The notes under the pieces are model-generated. The model saw nothing but the letters and a program-made list of their open reading frames with translations. It made no database searches and was not told the DNA's origin. From a virus, in IMG/VR virus record IMGVR_UViG_3300036845_000721, positions 62,001 through 126,000 of that record: a DNA stretch of 64,000 nucleotides; one strand, written 5' to 3'. The position numbers were made by a program, and so were the translations under genes. Every line of letters starts with the position of its first letter. The first letter of the stretch is position 1. Below are positions 31,365 to 39,432 of this stretch, piece after piece.

Positions 31365-31591
31365 TGACTGTGCACGACATCACGCTGACGCTCAGCCGCG
31401 AGCTGACCGAAGACGAGATCGAGGCACTGTTCGAGGCCTGCGACACCGATCCGGGAATCGAGACCGGGCCGCTCGGGACAATCGTGGAACTCCGCCTGGA
31501 AGCCCCGGCGTTCCAGGAGGCCGCCGATCGCGCGATCCGGCAGGTAACCCGGGTAATCCCGCAAGGCTGGATGATCCGGCCGGCCGGATAG
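31364..31591 (+). CDS. Hypothetical protein, 75 aa
   Basis: The ATG at 31364 overlaps the upstream stop (TGATGA). Ferredoxin-fold-like alternation (DITLTLSRELTEDEIEALFEA then IVELRLEAPAFQEAA). No family is recognised. Confidence 0.6.
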   Translation: MTVHDITLTLSRELTEDEIEALFEACDTDPGIETGPLGTIVELRLEAPAFQEAADRAIRQVTRVIPQGWMIRPAG

Positions 31592-31610
31592 ACAAGATCA
31601 GGAGACAGCC

Positions 31611-31910
31611 ATGCCAGAAAACGTCACTCACCGCGGGTTCGGCATCTACGCGGAACTCACCGACACGCACGGCAGCGAGGTGCGCGTCCAGGAATCCAGC
31701 GCCGCGGACTCCGCCTGCGTCTGGATCTTCGCTGATCACGTCCCGGCAGACAGGTATCTCAGAGCCGATCAGGCAGCCGTGCTCTCCCAGGCCGGCTTTT
31801 CGAGCCTGCACGAGCTGGCCGCGTTCCTGACCCCCAGCCCGCACCTGAACCTGGAGCAGGCCATCACGGTCCGCGACGCCCTGGACGCCTTCATCCGGGA
31901 GAACTCATGA
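31611..31910 (+). CDS. Hypothetical protein, 99 aa
   Basis: A perfect SAS (AGATCAGGAGACAGCC) precedes the ATG, showing that the signal is used on both strands. Alpha/beta, acidic (GFGIYAELTDTHGSEVRVQE). No family is recognised. Confidence 0.65.
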   Translation: MPENVTHRGFGIYAELTDTHGSEVRVQESSAADSACVWIFADHVPADRYLRADQAAVLSQAGFSSLHELAAFLTPSPHLNLEQAITVRDALDAFIRENS

Positions 31911-32149
31911 CCGGGGCTGGCGGCACGCGGCTACTGCACCTGATCCGCACCGAGCCCGGCCCGGGGGTCGCGGAGCCGACGGGCACCGTCGCCGAGGCCG
32001 TCGTGTTCAGTGACGGCACGGCGGTGCTGCACTGGCTGACCGACCCGTGCGGGACCGAGTTCTACGCATCGGAAGACGCGATGCGCGGCGTCCGTGAGCG
32101 CAGCGGCCGATCGGCGTTTGCCGAGTCCGCGACCAGGGAGCATTCATGA
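31907..32149 (+). CDS. Hypothetical protein, 80 aa
   Basis: Coupled by ATGA to both neighbours. Beta-rich (AEAVVFSDGTAVLHWLTD, CGTEFYAS). No family is recognised. Confidence 0.6.
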   Translation: MTGAGGTRLLHLIRTEPGPGVAEPTGTVAEAVVFSDGTAVLHWLTDPCGTEFYASEDAMRGVRERSGRSAFAESATREHS

Positions 32150-32562
32150 CGGACATCAGCGACGCCCAGGTCCGCGAGATCCAGTGGGCCAGCTCGGACA
32201 GGGGCAAGGCGCAGCTGCGGGCCGCCTGGGCAGAGGCCGTCCGGCTCGGCCTGTACGACAAGGGCACGGTCGTGACCATGGCCGACGTCAGCGCGATGTT
32301 GTGGGCTGCCCGCGAGGCCGTTGCGCCGCCCGCCGGGATGGCCACCGTGCTGTCCGGCTGCCAGTACTGCCACCGGATCATCGCCCGCGCGGGCGGCAGC
32401 GGCGACGGTGACGAGTGGCGGACCCTGCCGGACCGGGCGGCCGGGGGCCAGATCCTGTTCCCCGCCGCGGCGGTCGCCTGCGCTGCCAGCCCGGATGACC
32501 GGCATCACCCGCCGGACCCGGGCCGGAACTCCGGCGCGCTGCGGCATCTCGGGGAGATGTGA
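32146..32562 (+). CDS. Hypothetical protein with CxxC, 138 aa
   Basis: Coupled by ATGA. Residues 1-55 are helical (VREIQWASSDRGKAQLRAAW) and CQYCHR with a later Cys may bind metal. No family is recognised. Confidence 0.6.
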   Translation: MTDISDAQVREIQWASSDRGKAQLRAAWAEAVRLGLYDKGTVVTMADVSAMLWAAREAVAPPAGMATVLSGCQYCHRIIARAGGSGDGDEWRTLPDRAAGGQILFPAAAVACAASPDDRHHPPDPGRNSGALRHLGEM

Positions 32563-33152
32563 TGCACGCCCGGCTGCAGGCGGCCAGCCGCACCGCTACC
32601 TTCGGGCCGTGCCTGGGCCTGCCGCTGTACGGCTGGACTGAGCTCGGCAAGCCTGCGCAGCTGGCCGGCCTCGGCGTGATGACCGCGGTTGCCGTGCTTG
32701 TCTGGCCGCTGCTCGTCGTCTCGGTGCTGTTCTTCGTGCCCGAGCTGCTGGCGCCGGCCGGGCTGGTGCCGCGTAGCTGGCGGATCCGCTACCGGCAGCG
32801 GCACGGCCGTGTCGGCGCCGCCAGCTCCTACATTCCCAAGCGGCTGCGCCGGGTGGTCTACTTCGCCGACGGGCACCGCTGCGCCGGCTGCGGAGCCCGC
32901 CGTGTCCGGCTGCAGATCGACCACATCCGGCCGTGGGCGGCCGGCGGCCGGACCACCCTGTGGAACTGCATGTCGCTGTGCGAGCCGTGCAACGGGATCA
33001 AGTGCAACTACAGCCGGGACCGTGACGGGTACGAGCACTACGCCGGGAACCGGTACTGGATCCGGGACGCCCGGCAGATCCTGCGCCGGGAGCGCCGCCA
33101 CCGGCTGAACCCGGTGCGCTGGACCCGTGCGGCCTGGGCGCTGGGATCATGA
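32562..33152 (+). CDS. Membrane-anchored HNH endonuclease
   Basis: A hydrophobic N-terminal segment (about 30-60, LGVMTAVAVLVWPLLVVSVL) is followed by a complete HNH core: CAGCGA, then LQIDHIRPWAAGGRT, then NCMSLCEPCNGIK. The DH and N residues of the HNH motif and four Cys are present, so it should be an active nuclease. The N-terminal membrane anchor is unusual and suggests that cutting takes place at the envelope, for example on entering or leaving DNA. 196 aa, coupled to the neighbours. Confidence 0.7.
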   Translation: MHARLQAASRTATFGPCLGLPLYGWTELGKPAQLAGLGVMTAVAVLVWPLLVVSVLFFVPELLAPAGLVPRSWRIRYRQRHGRVGAASSYIPKRLRRVVYFADGHRCAGCGARRVRLQIDHIRPWAAGGRTTLWNCMSLCEPCNGIKCNYSRDRDGYEHYAGNRYWIRDARQILRRERRHRLNPVRWTRAAWALGS

Positions 33153-33589
33153 CGGCGGCCGTTCCGGTCCCGCCGCTCAGCGGGAAGCTGCTCGGCGTGC
33201 AGGAGACGGCTGACCGGCTGGGCGTGCACGCGAACACCGTGCGGAACTGGGTCAGGGCCGGGCGGCTCCGCGCGGCCAGGCCATTGCCGGGGCTGAAGTT
33301 CGATCCGGCTGAGGTGGAGCGGGTCCTGCGGAGCATGGCCGGCCGGGACCTGGCCAGTATCCAGCGCGGTAACGCCACGGTCGGGATCCTGGTGGTGGTC
33401 CGGCTGCCGGACATGATGACGCCGGAAGACGCTGTTAACGAGGTCCGCCGCGGGATCGAGTTCGGAGAGCCGCGGGTGGGACTGCACTTCGTTGTCCCGG
33501 ACGCCCGGGAACAGGAGGAATTATGGCTGAGCGGGTGCAGGTCTCGGTGCGGATGCACGGCCCGACGCACCGGGCCTGGAACGAGATAA
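33149..33589 (+). CDS. Excisionase/MerR-type HTH protein
   Basis: GVQETADRLGVHANTVRNWV (16-35), then RAGRLRAAR and an LKFDP turn, matches the HTH_17/excisionase-type winged helix that binds DNA. The C-terminal half is a second alpha/beta domain (TVGILVVVRLPDMMTP). It overlaps the next gene by 67 nt. It could be a recombination directionality factor or regulator, but no integrase is in the window. Confidence 0.65.
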   Translation: MTAAVPVPPLSGKLLGVQETADRLGVHANTVRNWVRAGRLRAARPLPGLKFDPAEVERVLRSMAGRDLASIQRGNATVGILVVVRLPDMMTPEDAVNEVRRGIEFGEPRVGLHFVVPDAREQEELWLSGCRSRCGCTARRTGPGTR

Positions 33590-33837
33590 CGGCGCTGAAC
33601 GGCCGGATGTCCAAGGAAGACACCCTGGACCAGCTGCTGCGCCGCGGGCTGGCCGTGACGTACCGCGAGCTGGGCATCGAGCGCGACCCGGCGGAAACGG
33701 CCGCGGAGCTGCTGGCGGCCCTGGCCGAGGCCTGGGGCGCCGAGCTGTCGGACGACGAGCTCGCCGCGTTCGGGACCGTCCAGGCAGCACTGGCCCGTAT
33801 CGTGCAGGTGCGCGCCCGGGACGCGGAAACGTCATGA
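33523..33837 (+). CDS. Hypothetical protein, possible ribbon-helix-helix, 104 aa
   Basis: AGGAGGAATT precedes the ATG. RVQVSVRMHGPTHRAWNEIT then SKEDTLDQLLRRGL resembles a strand and two helices as in ribbon-helix-helix proteins, then an acidic helical tail. The start lies inside the upstream gene. Confidence 0.5.
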   Translation: MAERVQVSVRMHGPTHRAWNEITALNGRMSKEDTLDQLLRRGLAVTYRELGIERDPAETAAELLAALAEAWGAELSDDELAAFGTVQAALARIVQVRARDAETS

Positions 33838-34133
33838 GCTCAGGGAACCTGGACCAGGCGGGTGACGCGCTCACGGGCGCGTTCCACGCGGCGGATGCCC
33901 GCGAGCTGGGCAGCATAATCGAGTCCCTGCCGGAGCTCACCCGGGTGCTGCACGAGGGGCTGGTCACCCTGGACGGCGAGGTCACCGAACGGGCCGGCCC
34001 GGCCCTGGAGCAGACTGGCGCGGCGATCGCGGCGCTGGCCCAGCATGCCGCCGCGCTGGCTGAGGCTGCCCAGGAGGCCGCGTCGTCCTGGCTGGAGGAG
34101 TCCGGCTGGTGGATGGCCGGCGGCGAGATCTGA
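33834..34133 (+). CDS. Hypothetical helical protein, 99 aa
   Basis: Coupled by ATGA. Mostly long helices rich in Ala, Glu and Leu (AAIAALAQHAAALAEAAQEA), a likely coiled coil. No family is recognised. Last gene before a 77-nt gap. Confidence 0.6.
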   Translation: MSSGNLDQAGDALTGAFHAADARELGSIIESLPELTRVLHEGLVTLDGEVTERAGPALEQTGAAIAALAQHAAALAEAAQEAASSWLEESGWWMAGGEI

Positions 34134-34210
34134 CAACTTGCAGGACTGCTTGCGCTGAAACTTGTTATCCTGGTGCCGTCCCGTGTCCCGAGCGCGAAAG
34201 GCGCACGCTG

Positions 34211-35065
34211 ATGCCGCACCCGTCCCATGCTGACCCGTCAGTTCTTGACCCGCAGGTTTCGATGGAGCTGCGGCGGTTCCGGGAGAACCTGCCCCGGGAG
34301 GTGGCCTCGGGTGCCGTCGCCCGGGCGCTGGGCTGGTCGCCGTCCAAGATGTCCCGGATCGAGCAGGCCCGCACCCCGGTGCCGCGGACTGCGCTGGAGC
34401 AGCTGCTGGCGTACTACACAGCCAGGCACGCGATGCCCGCCAGGACCGCGAAGGTGATCCGCGGCCTGTTCGAGGCGGCGGCAGACGGCAACCGCCGTCA
34501 CCCGTATCTCGGGCCGGCCGTGGCGGCGCCCATGGTCCGGGAGTGGGCTCCGCTGCTGGTGCCCCGGCTGCTGCAGGTCCCGGAGTACGCCGAGGCGGTG
34601 CTGACCGAGCTGCAGCCCGTCACCCAGCTGCCGCCGTCCGGGATCATCCCGGCCGTCCGGGCCGTTACCCGGTGGCAGCGCCAGCTCGCTGAGCACCCGC
34701 CGCAGCTGCTGCACGCGGTGCTCGATGAGTCCGTGCTGACCCGGGCGGCCGGCGGCCCGGAGGTGATGACCGCCCAGCTGGAGTACCTGGCGCAGCTGGG
34801 CGACGACGGGCCGGTCCAGGTCCGGGTGCTGCCGCTGGCCGCGGCCGGGCTGCCCCGGTGGATCTCCGGGTTCCGCTGCCTGCAGTACGCGGACCAGTCT
34901 CTCGCGACCCGGATCGAGACCGATGAGCTGGAAGGCACCGGGCAGCCCGCCAAGACCGACGACGGGCAGATGGAGTGGCGCCGTCAGCTATTGTTCCGGC
35001 AGCTGTGGAACGCGGCCGAGCCGGCCGGCCCGGTCATCGGCAAGGTACTGGCGGCCGGGACGTAA
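34211..35065 (+). CDS. XRE-family regulator with DUF5753 domain
   Basis: 284 aa. An N-terminal helix-turn-helix (MELRRFRENLPREVASGAVA, then LGWSPSKMSRIEQART) is followed by a DUF5753 sensor-type domain (PRLLQVPEYAEAVL..., QVRVLPLAAAGLP). This is a very common actinobacterial regulator class, often next to a DUF397 partner, which is not seen here. AGCGCGAAAGG precedes the ATG. It stands alone as a transcription unit and could control the surrounding genes. Confidence 0.8.
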   Translation: MPHPSHADPSVLDPQVSMELRRFRENLPREVASGAVARALGWSPSKMSRIEQARTPVPRTALEQLLAYYTARHAMPARTAKVIRGLFEAAADGNRRHPYLGPAVAAPMVREWAPLLVPRLLQVPEYAEAVLTELQPVTQLPPSGIIPAVRAVTRWQRQLAEHPPQLLHAVLDESVLTRAAGGPEVMTAQLEYLAQLGDDGPVQVRVLPLAAAGLPRWISGFRCLQYADQSLATRIETDELEGTGQPAKTDDGQMEWRRQLLFRQLWNAAEPAGPVIGKVLAAGT

Positions 35066-35075
35066 GCTGGTCCCC

Positions 35076-35115
35076 GCGGCCTGCGCCGCTGGCCCCCGCT
35101 TGCGGCGCAGGCCGC
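35076..35115. terminator. Bidirectional terminator hairpin
   Basis: Perfect 14-bp inverted repeat GCGGCCTGCGCCGC (35076-35089) and its complement (35102-35115), with a 12-nt loop, between convergent genes. No long T-run, as usual in high-GC actinobacteria. Confidence 0.7.
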
Positions 35116-35116
35116 T

Positions 35117-35920
35117 CTATGCCGCTGCCTCCCCGAGCTGCCGCCAGCAGGCGAGCTGCCGGGCGGTCCAGTAGCCGAGGTACGGCGGGATCGCTTCCTT
35201 GACCCGGTCCCGGGTGCTCATCCAGCCGATTTCCATCAGCGAGAAGACCGGTTCCTTGCGCTCGTGCCCGGCGGCCGACACGAACTTCCCGGGCGTCCAG
35301 TGCCCGGCCTTCGCGACCGGGACCGGGTGCGGCCAGCCGCAGTCCGGGCGACGGCGCACGATTCCTACCCGGTCGTACCCGGCCGGCGGGTTCCACGCCC
35401 AGGACGGCACTTCGTCTGTCCAGGGCGGAGGCATGGTGCGGCTTACCCACGGCGGCGGGTGCAGCACGAGGCCGCCGCCCGCCTCCAGCAGCCGGTGCCG
35501 GTAACCGGGACGGCCGAACATCCACATGCACACGGTCACCGGGTCACGCAGCGCGGACCGGGCGCCTTCCACGTTCTCGATCACGAACGGGATGCCGAGC
35601 TCGTCGGCGAGCGGCTGGATCGGCTTGATCAGCCGCGCGTACTCCCCGGCCAGTCCCGGCCGGCAGTTCGACATGCCGCTGTAGCCCTGGCACGGCGGGT
35701 GCAGGGACGCGAAGGTGAACCGGGACAGGAACGAGACGTCTTGCAGGACGTCCAGGATGTCCGCGCAGATGAACTCGTGCGCCCCCGACCGCAGGTACCC
35801 GTCCCGGCAGGACGCGTCGGTGTCGACGCCGACGACGTAGTGTCCCGCCCGTACCAGGCCGGCCGCGCCGCCGCCTTCGCTACAGCAGCCGTCCAGCGTG
35901 ACCTCGGTGAACCCGTCCAT
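35117..35920 (-). CDS. C5-cytosine DNA methyltransferase
   Basis: 267 aa. Motif I is DGCCSEGGGAAGL (10-22), motif IV contains the catalytic Cys in PPCQGYS (about 75-81), motif VI is IENVEGA, and motif VIII is YRHRLLE. The variable region is short, so specificity cannot be read. No restriction partner is adjacent; phage orphan methyltransferases usually protect the genome from host restriction. The ATG start at 35920 lies 28 bp from the divergent gene at 35949. Confidence 0.8.
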   Translation of the reverse strand: MDGFTEVTLDGCCSEGGGAAGLVRAGHYVVGVDTDASCRDGYLRSGAHEFICADILDVLQDVSFLSRFTFASLHPPCQGYSGMSNCRPGLAGEYARLIKPIQPLADELGIPFVIENVEGARSALRDPVTVCMWMFGRPGYRHRLLEAGGGLVLHPPPWVSRTMPPPWTDEVPSWAWNPPAGYDRVGIVRRRPDCGWPHPVPVAKAGHWTPGKFVSAAGHERKEPVFSLMEIGWMSTRDRVKEAIPPYLGYWTARQLACWRQLGEAAA

Positions 35921-35948
35921 GGCGTCTCCCGGCCTCTAAGCTAGCGGT

Positions 35949-36113
35949 ATGGACAGCAGTGCCGATTCCCGGCACCCTTGCGGGATCTGCGGCTGCGACG
36001 GCAGCCTGCGCTACACGCCGCTGCCCCCCGGCACCGTGACGGGCGAGCCGAGAAGCTACGTGAAGGACTGCTGCGGCTGCCTGGTTTACACGACGGCACG
36101 GGACGAGGGCTGA
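35949..36113 (+). CDS. Small Cys-rich protein, 54 aa
   Basis: MDSSADSRHPCGICGCDG... with a second CCGC cluster near 41, likely zinc-binding. No strong ribosome-binding site; ends TGA at 36113, facing the convergent gene. Confidence 0.5.
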   Translation: MDSSADSRHPCGICGCDGSLRYTPLPPGTVTGEPRSYVKDCCGCLVYTTARDEG

Positions 36114-36118
36114 CCGGC

Positions 36119-36760
36119 TCACGGCGTGCCGTCCGGGTTCCCGCGGTCTCGCGGGTCGCGGAGCGTGAACCCGGAGTCGGCCAGCCCGCCTGTCAGGCTG
36201 TCCCGGGTGAATACTGCAGCGGTCCCGGTGCGCTCGGCGGCGGCGTCGGCGCTGAACGAGCCGGTCAGGACGGGCAGCACGACGGCCTCGGAGTTGTGCC
36301 ACCGGCAGATGTCGCCCGCGGCCGGGCCGTACTGGAGGTAGAACACGCTGTCGGTTGCCCGGTTGTCGTCGCTGCAGATCAGTTCCAGGGTTCCCGGGTC
36401 GCTGCTGACCGCTGCCTCCTGCGCGCAGAACGCCTGCCACTGCGCGTCCGTTGCGGCCCATTCCCGGCGGCCGGCCAGGTAGATGCCGAAGCCCGTGAGC
36501 CGGTCATCGGGGTCGCGGCGGCCGGCCAGGACCTCTACGGTGACGGCCAGGTCGCCGGGCTGCGGGGCGTTGATGCGGTCGCTGATCCGCCGGACGACCG
36601 GCGCGGGCTGGCCGACCAGGGTAGCGGTGCGCAGGTGCGCGGCCATCGCGATCAGTGCCTCCCGGTGCGCGACGGCGCGCTCGTCCAGGGACAGCAGCCA
36701 GTCGTCCCGGTCTTCGCCGCGGATTCCCTCGTACGGCTGCGGCCAGCTCGCTCCGGTCAT
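36119..36760 (-). CDS. Hypothetical protein, 213 aa
   Basis: The ATG at 36760 overlaps the upstream stop (ATGA). Mixed alpha/beta with a helical N-terminus (DERAVAHREALIAMAAHL) and an acidic C-terminus. No family is recognised. Confidence 0.6.
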   Translation of the reverse strand: MTGASWPQPYEGIRGEDRDDWLLSLDERAVAHREALIAMAAHLRTATLVGQPAPVVRRISDRINAPQPGDLAVTVEVLAGRRDPDDRLTGFGIYLAGRREWAATDAQWQAFCAQEAAVSSDPGTLELICSDDNRATDSVFYLQYGPAAGDICRWHNSEAVVLPVLTGSFSADAAAERTGTAAVFTRDSLTGGLADSGFTLRDPRDRGNPDGTP

Positions 36761-36984
36761 GGCGTTTGCTCCGTTGCCCGTTCGCTGCTGCGGATTGTCA
36801 CGTCGCTGCCGTCGTCCTGGTGCTGCTGGACGTGGCTGGGGATGTCACCCAGGGCCAGTATCAGGGTCCGGCCCTTGTTGCGCGTGCAGCCGACGCACCA
36901 GGCCTCGCCGGGGTCCGGGTACGGGTCTGCGCGCCTGGCGATCCAGATGCGCAGCCGGGTCAGGGGTGAGTTCGGGTCACGCAT
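36757..36984 (-). CDS. Hypothetical protein, 75 aa
   Basis: The ATG at 36984 is preceded by GATAGGAGACCGG, a SAS-like signal. Basic N-terminus, CVGC pair and a strand (RTLILALGDIP). No family is recognised. Confidence 0.6.
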   Translation of the reverse strand: MRDPNSPLTRLRIWIARRADPYPDPGEAWCVGCTRNKGRTLILALGDIPSHVQQHQDDGSDVTIRSSERATEQTP

Positions 36985-37023
36985 CCGGTCTCCTATCGCT
37001 GTCTCTTAGAGTATTCTAGCCGT

Positions 37024-37278
37024 ATGCCTGAGTGCATTCACGAGATCGAGATCGCCACCTGCGGCGACTGCACCCCGCCGCCCCGGACATGGCGTCCCGA
37101 GGACGGCTGGGGCGCCTGGGTCACCGCCAGGTACCACAGTTTCTGCGCCGGCTGCGACCGGCCGATCGAGCCCGGTGACCAGATCCGGTCCGACGGGGCC
37201 GCCGGCTGGCTGTGCGTCACCTGCGGCAGCGCCGCCGGCGGCCCGCACACCATCACCGTTGCCGGGGGCCTGCTGTGA
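37024..37278 (+). CDS. Zinc-ribbon protein, 84 aa
   Basis: Cys pairs at CIHE..CGDC (4-16) and CAGC...CVTC (42-69) suggest two zinc sites; the second half (CAGCDRPIEPGDQI) resembles a LIM/PHD-style knuckle common in actinobacterial hypothetical proteins. Divergent from the gene at 36984, with a TTAGAGTATTCTAG sequence between them. Confidence 0.6.
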   Translation: MPECIHEIEIATCGDCTPPPRTWRPEDGWGAWVTARYHSFCAGCDRPIEPGDQIRSDGAAGWLCVTCGSAAGGPHTITVAGGLL

Positions 37279-37442
37279 AGCGCCCCCCGCACGGCGGAGA
37301 CGAGCAGGACGCGTTCACCGCCTGGCGGCACCTGCTGTACTGGCGGCCCGGGCAGCGTCAGGCGGTCAAGCGCCGCGCATCGCGCCGTACCCGCCGGCAG
37401 GCCCGGCAGGCGCTGCGATCCGGCCGCGGGGATGTGCTGTGA
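37275..37442 (+). CDS. Small basic protein, 55 aa
   Basis: The GTG at 37275 overlaps the previous stop (GTGA). Arg-rich C-terminal half (RQAVKRRASRRTRRQARQAL) suggests nucleic-acid binding. Its ending (RSGRGDVL) resembles the next gene's ending (RSGRGEDL). Confidence 0.5.
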   Translation: MKRPPHGGDEQDAFTAWRHLLYWRPGQRQAVKRRASRRTRRQARQALRSGRGDVL

Positions 37443-37654
37443 AGCCGCCTGAGCAGGCCGTCGCCTACCTGGCTGCCTCCGCCGTCGCCGGCGCCCTGCT
37501 GGACTCGTTCCTCCCGCCGGGCACGCGCTGGCTGGCCCTGGCCGTCGCCGTTGCTGCCGCGGTGCTGGCCGTCGTCTGGTATGTCCGGTACTGCTGCTCG
37601 CCGGCCGGCCAGGCCGAGCGGGTACTGCGGTCCGGCCGCGGAGAGGACCTGTGA
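37439..37654 (+). CDS. Hypothetical membrane protein, 71 aa
   Basis: GTG start overlapping the upstream stop. Two hydrophobic segments (7-22 and 30-48) then a basic tail ending RSGRGEDL. No family is recognised. Confidence 0.55.
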   Translation: MKPPEQAVAYLAASAVAGALLDSFLPPGTRWLALAVAVAAAVLAVVWYVRYCCSPAGQAERVLRSGRGEDL

Positions 37655-37866
37655 TGGCCCCGGATCCCCCGCACTGCCCGGGCTGCCGCGGGTACACCCC
37701 GCAGTGGGAGCACGAGTGCCCCGGGCTCGCGGTCACCCTGTACCAGCGCGTAGTCGGGAAACTGCCATGGCGGATGCGGCTGCGGGTGCTGGCCGGACGC
37801 CCGGTCGTCACCGGAGCCGGCGCGACCGCCTGGGGCGGCGGCGGAGGCGGCGGAGGCCAGCCATGA
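37654..37866 (+). CDS. Hypothetical Cys-containing protein, 70 aa
   Basis: The ATG is directly at the previous stop. CPGCRG and a later Cys, a basic middle, and a poly-Gly tail (WGGGGGGGGQP). No family is recognised. Confidence 0.5.
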   Translation: MAPDPPHCPGCRGYTPQWEHECPGLAVTLYQRVVGKLPWRMRLRVLAGRPVVTGAGATAWGGGGGGGGQP

Positions 37867-38111
37867 CGGACAAGCCGATGTCAGCGCTGGCGTTCCTGCG
37901 CGCGTACACCCGGCAGGCCACCCGCAGGCAGCTCGCCGCGCTGTCGGCCGTCGCCGCGCTGGACGTGCTCATCCAGGTGTCGGCGGTAACTTCCGTTCAC
38001 GGCATCGCCCGGATCTGCTGGGCGGTAGCGTTCGCGGCCACCTGGGGACTGGCCTGGTGGCTGCTCGGCTGGCCCCCGGCGCAGCGGTGGATCTGGGGCG
38101 GCCAGCCGTGA
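37863..38111 (+). CDS. Hypothetical membrane protein, 82 aa
   Basis: Coupled by ATGA. Two hydrophobic segments (about 26-43 and 51-70) ending with Trp-rich WWLLGWPPAQRWIW. No family is recognised. Confidence 0.55.
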   Translation: MTDKPMSALAFLRAYTRQATRRQLAALSAVAALDVLIQVSAVTSVHGIARICWAVAFAATWGLAWWLLGWPPAQRWIWGGQP

Positions 38112-38659
38112 GCAGGGCATTTACCGGCTCCACCCCGGCGGGCGTGCTGGGCGAGGCGGTGATGTCCGACGACGGCGCCTACCGGTACGTGCTGAACCGG
38201 CGCTGGGACCGGGAGCGCCCGGTGCTGCCCTGGATCATGCTCAACCCGTCGGTCGCGGACGAGAAGACCGATGACCCGACGATCGCCCGGTGCATGACGC
38301 GGGCGCTGCGGGCCGGGTACGGCGGCATCTGCGTGCTCAACCTGTTCGCGCTGCGCGCCACCGATCCCGCCGCCCTGCTCCGTCATCCCGACCCGGAAGG
38401 CCCGGAGAACGACAGCTGGCTGGACGGGCTGGCCGGCGACACCGGGCACGGCACGGCGCCGGTCGTGATCGCCTGGGGCGCCCTGGCCGCGTCGCGGCTG
38501 CGGGAACAGGCTTCCCGCGTGCTGGGCATCCTGATCCTGGGCGGCTGCCGGCTGGAGTGCCTGGGCGTTACCGGCGGCGGCTACCCGCGTCACCCGTGCC
38601 GTCTCGGCTACGATGTCCCGCTGCGGCCCTACTCCCGGCAGGCTGCTGACCGTGAGTAG
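38108..38659 (+). CDS. DUF1643 protein
   Basis: 183 aa. YRYVLNRRWDRE, ILMNPS-type core (WIMLNPSVADEKTDDPTI), then VLNLFALRATDP match DUF1643, a small family widespread in bacteria and phages with no established function. A later VIAWGALAA segment completes the fold. The GTG start at 38108 overlaps the preceding stop. Confidence 0.7.
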   Translation: MSRAFTGSTPAGVLGEAVMSDDGAYRYVLNRRWDRERPVLPWIMLNPSVADEKTDDPTIARCMTRALRAGYGGICVLNLFALRATDPAALLRHPDPEGPENDSWLDGLAGDTGHGTAPVVIAWGALAASRLREQASRVLGILILGGCRLECLGVTGGGYPRHPCRLGYDVPLRPYSRQAADRE

Positions 38660-38668
38660 CCTGGTGCC

Positions 38669-39121
38669 GTGACCGGGCTCGCCGTCGTTAACGACATCTG
38701 GCTGCCGGACGGTACCGTGCTGCGCGGCGGTGACGCGATCGGCTATCACGCGGAAAGGGACCTCCGGGCCACCCTCGCGGCCTGCGCGGCCGACCCGTCG
38801 GTGCGCTGGCGCGAGCTGGCCGGGCTCGGGAACGGCGGAGCCGGGGCATACTGGCAGGAATGGCATTGCGAGCCGCCGCCGCCCGGCCAGGGGTTCTGGG
38901 TGACCAGCCAGGACTGGGTAACTGACAAGGGCGGGCTCCCGGTGCGGCGCATCTACGAGATCGAGCTCGCTCATGCCCGCACGGGAAACAATCGCAGCGA
39001 TAGACGAGACGCTGACCGGGATGGACCGTCTCGATCCGGCCCCGCCGCCGCAGCCGGAATCCCCTGGCCGTGCCCGGACGCCGCCGCCCCGGGCGTCACC
39101 GCACCGGAAGGGGCCGGTTGA
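38669..39121 (+). CDS. Hypothetical protein sharing the terminase N-terminus
   Basis: 150 aa, GTG start. Its first 25 residues (LAVVNDIWLPDGTVLRGGDA) closely match those of the large terminase at 43181 (LAVVPDVWLPDGTVLRGSEA), and the DNA is also similar. The middle is different and the C-terminal 50 residues overlap the next gene in another frame, so the true end may be functionally unimportant. The role is unknown. Confidence 0.5.
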   Translation: MTGLAVVNDIWLPDGTVLRGGDAIGYHAERDLRATLAACAADPSVRWRELAGLGNGGAGAYWQEWHCEPPPPGQGFWVTSQDWVTDKGGLPVRRIYEIELAHARTGNNRSDRRDADRDGPSRSGPAAAAGIPWPCPDAAAPGVTAPEGAG

Positions 39122-39371
39122 GGCTGCCGTCGCCCGGGACCTGAAGGCGATGCCGGCCGCGCTGCGCGGCGGGGCGGTCGCCGCGACAGCGCTCAAGCTG
39201 GCCCGCGAGCTGGACACCTTGCCGATGACCCCCCGGGACGCGTCCGGGCATGCCCGCGAGCTGCGCATGCACATGACCCAGCTGGCCGAGATGGCGCCGG
39301 GCGAGCGGAAGGGCGACGTCACCGACGAGGTGCGGGCGCGGCGCGAGTCCCGGCTGGCCGACAGCGGGTAA
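38973..39371 (+). CDS. Possible terminase small subunit
   Basis: 132 aa. The C-terminal half (LKAMPAALRGGAVAATALKL...LDTLPMTPRDASGHARELRM then EVRARRESRLADSG) resembles small terminase proteins of actinophages, in which AAVA.TAL.LA..LD is followed by a helix and RRA.RLA. The N-terminal half is Pro-rich. It would bind the packaging site. It overlaps the previous gene by 149 nt and lies 4 kb from the large subunit, which is unusual. Confidence 0.4.
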   Translation: MPARETIAAIDETLTGMDRLDPAPPPQPESPGRARTPPPRASPHRKGPVEAAVARDLKAMPAALRGGAVAATALKLARELDTLPMTPRDASGHARELRMHMTQLAEMAPGERKGDVTDEVRARRESRLADSG

Positions 39372-39432
39372 CCCTGTCTCTTGCGGTATCATGAACCGGA
39401 CGGCTGAACAGACCCGGGACAGGAGACCGCCG

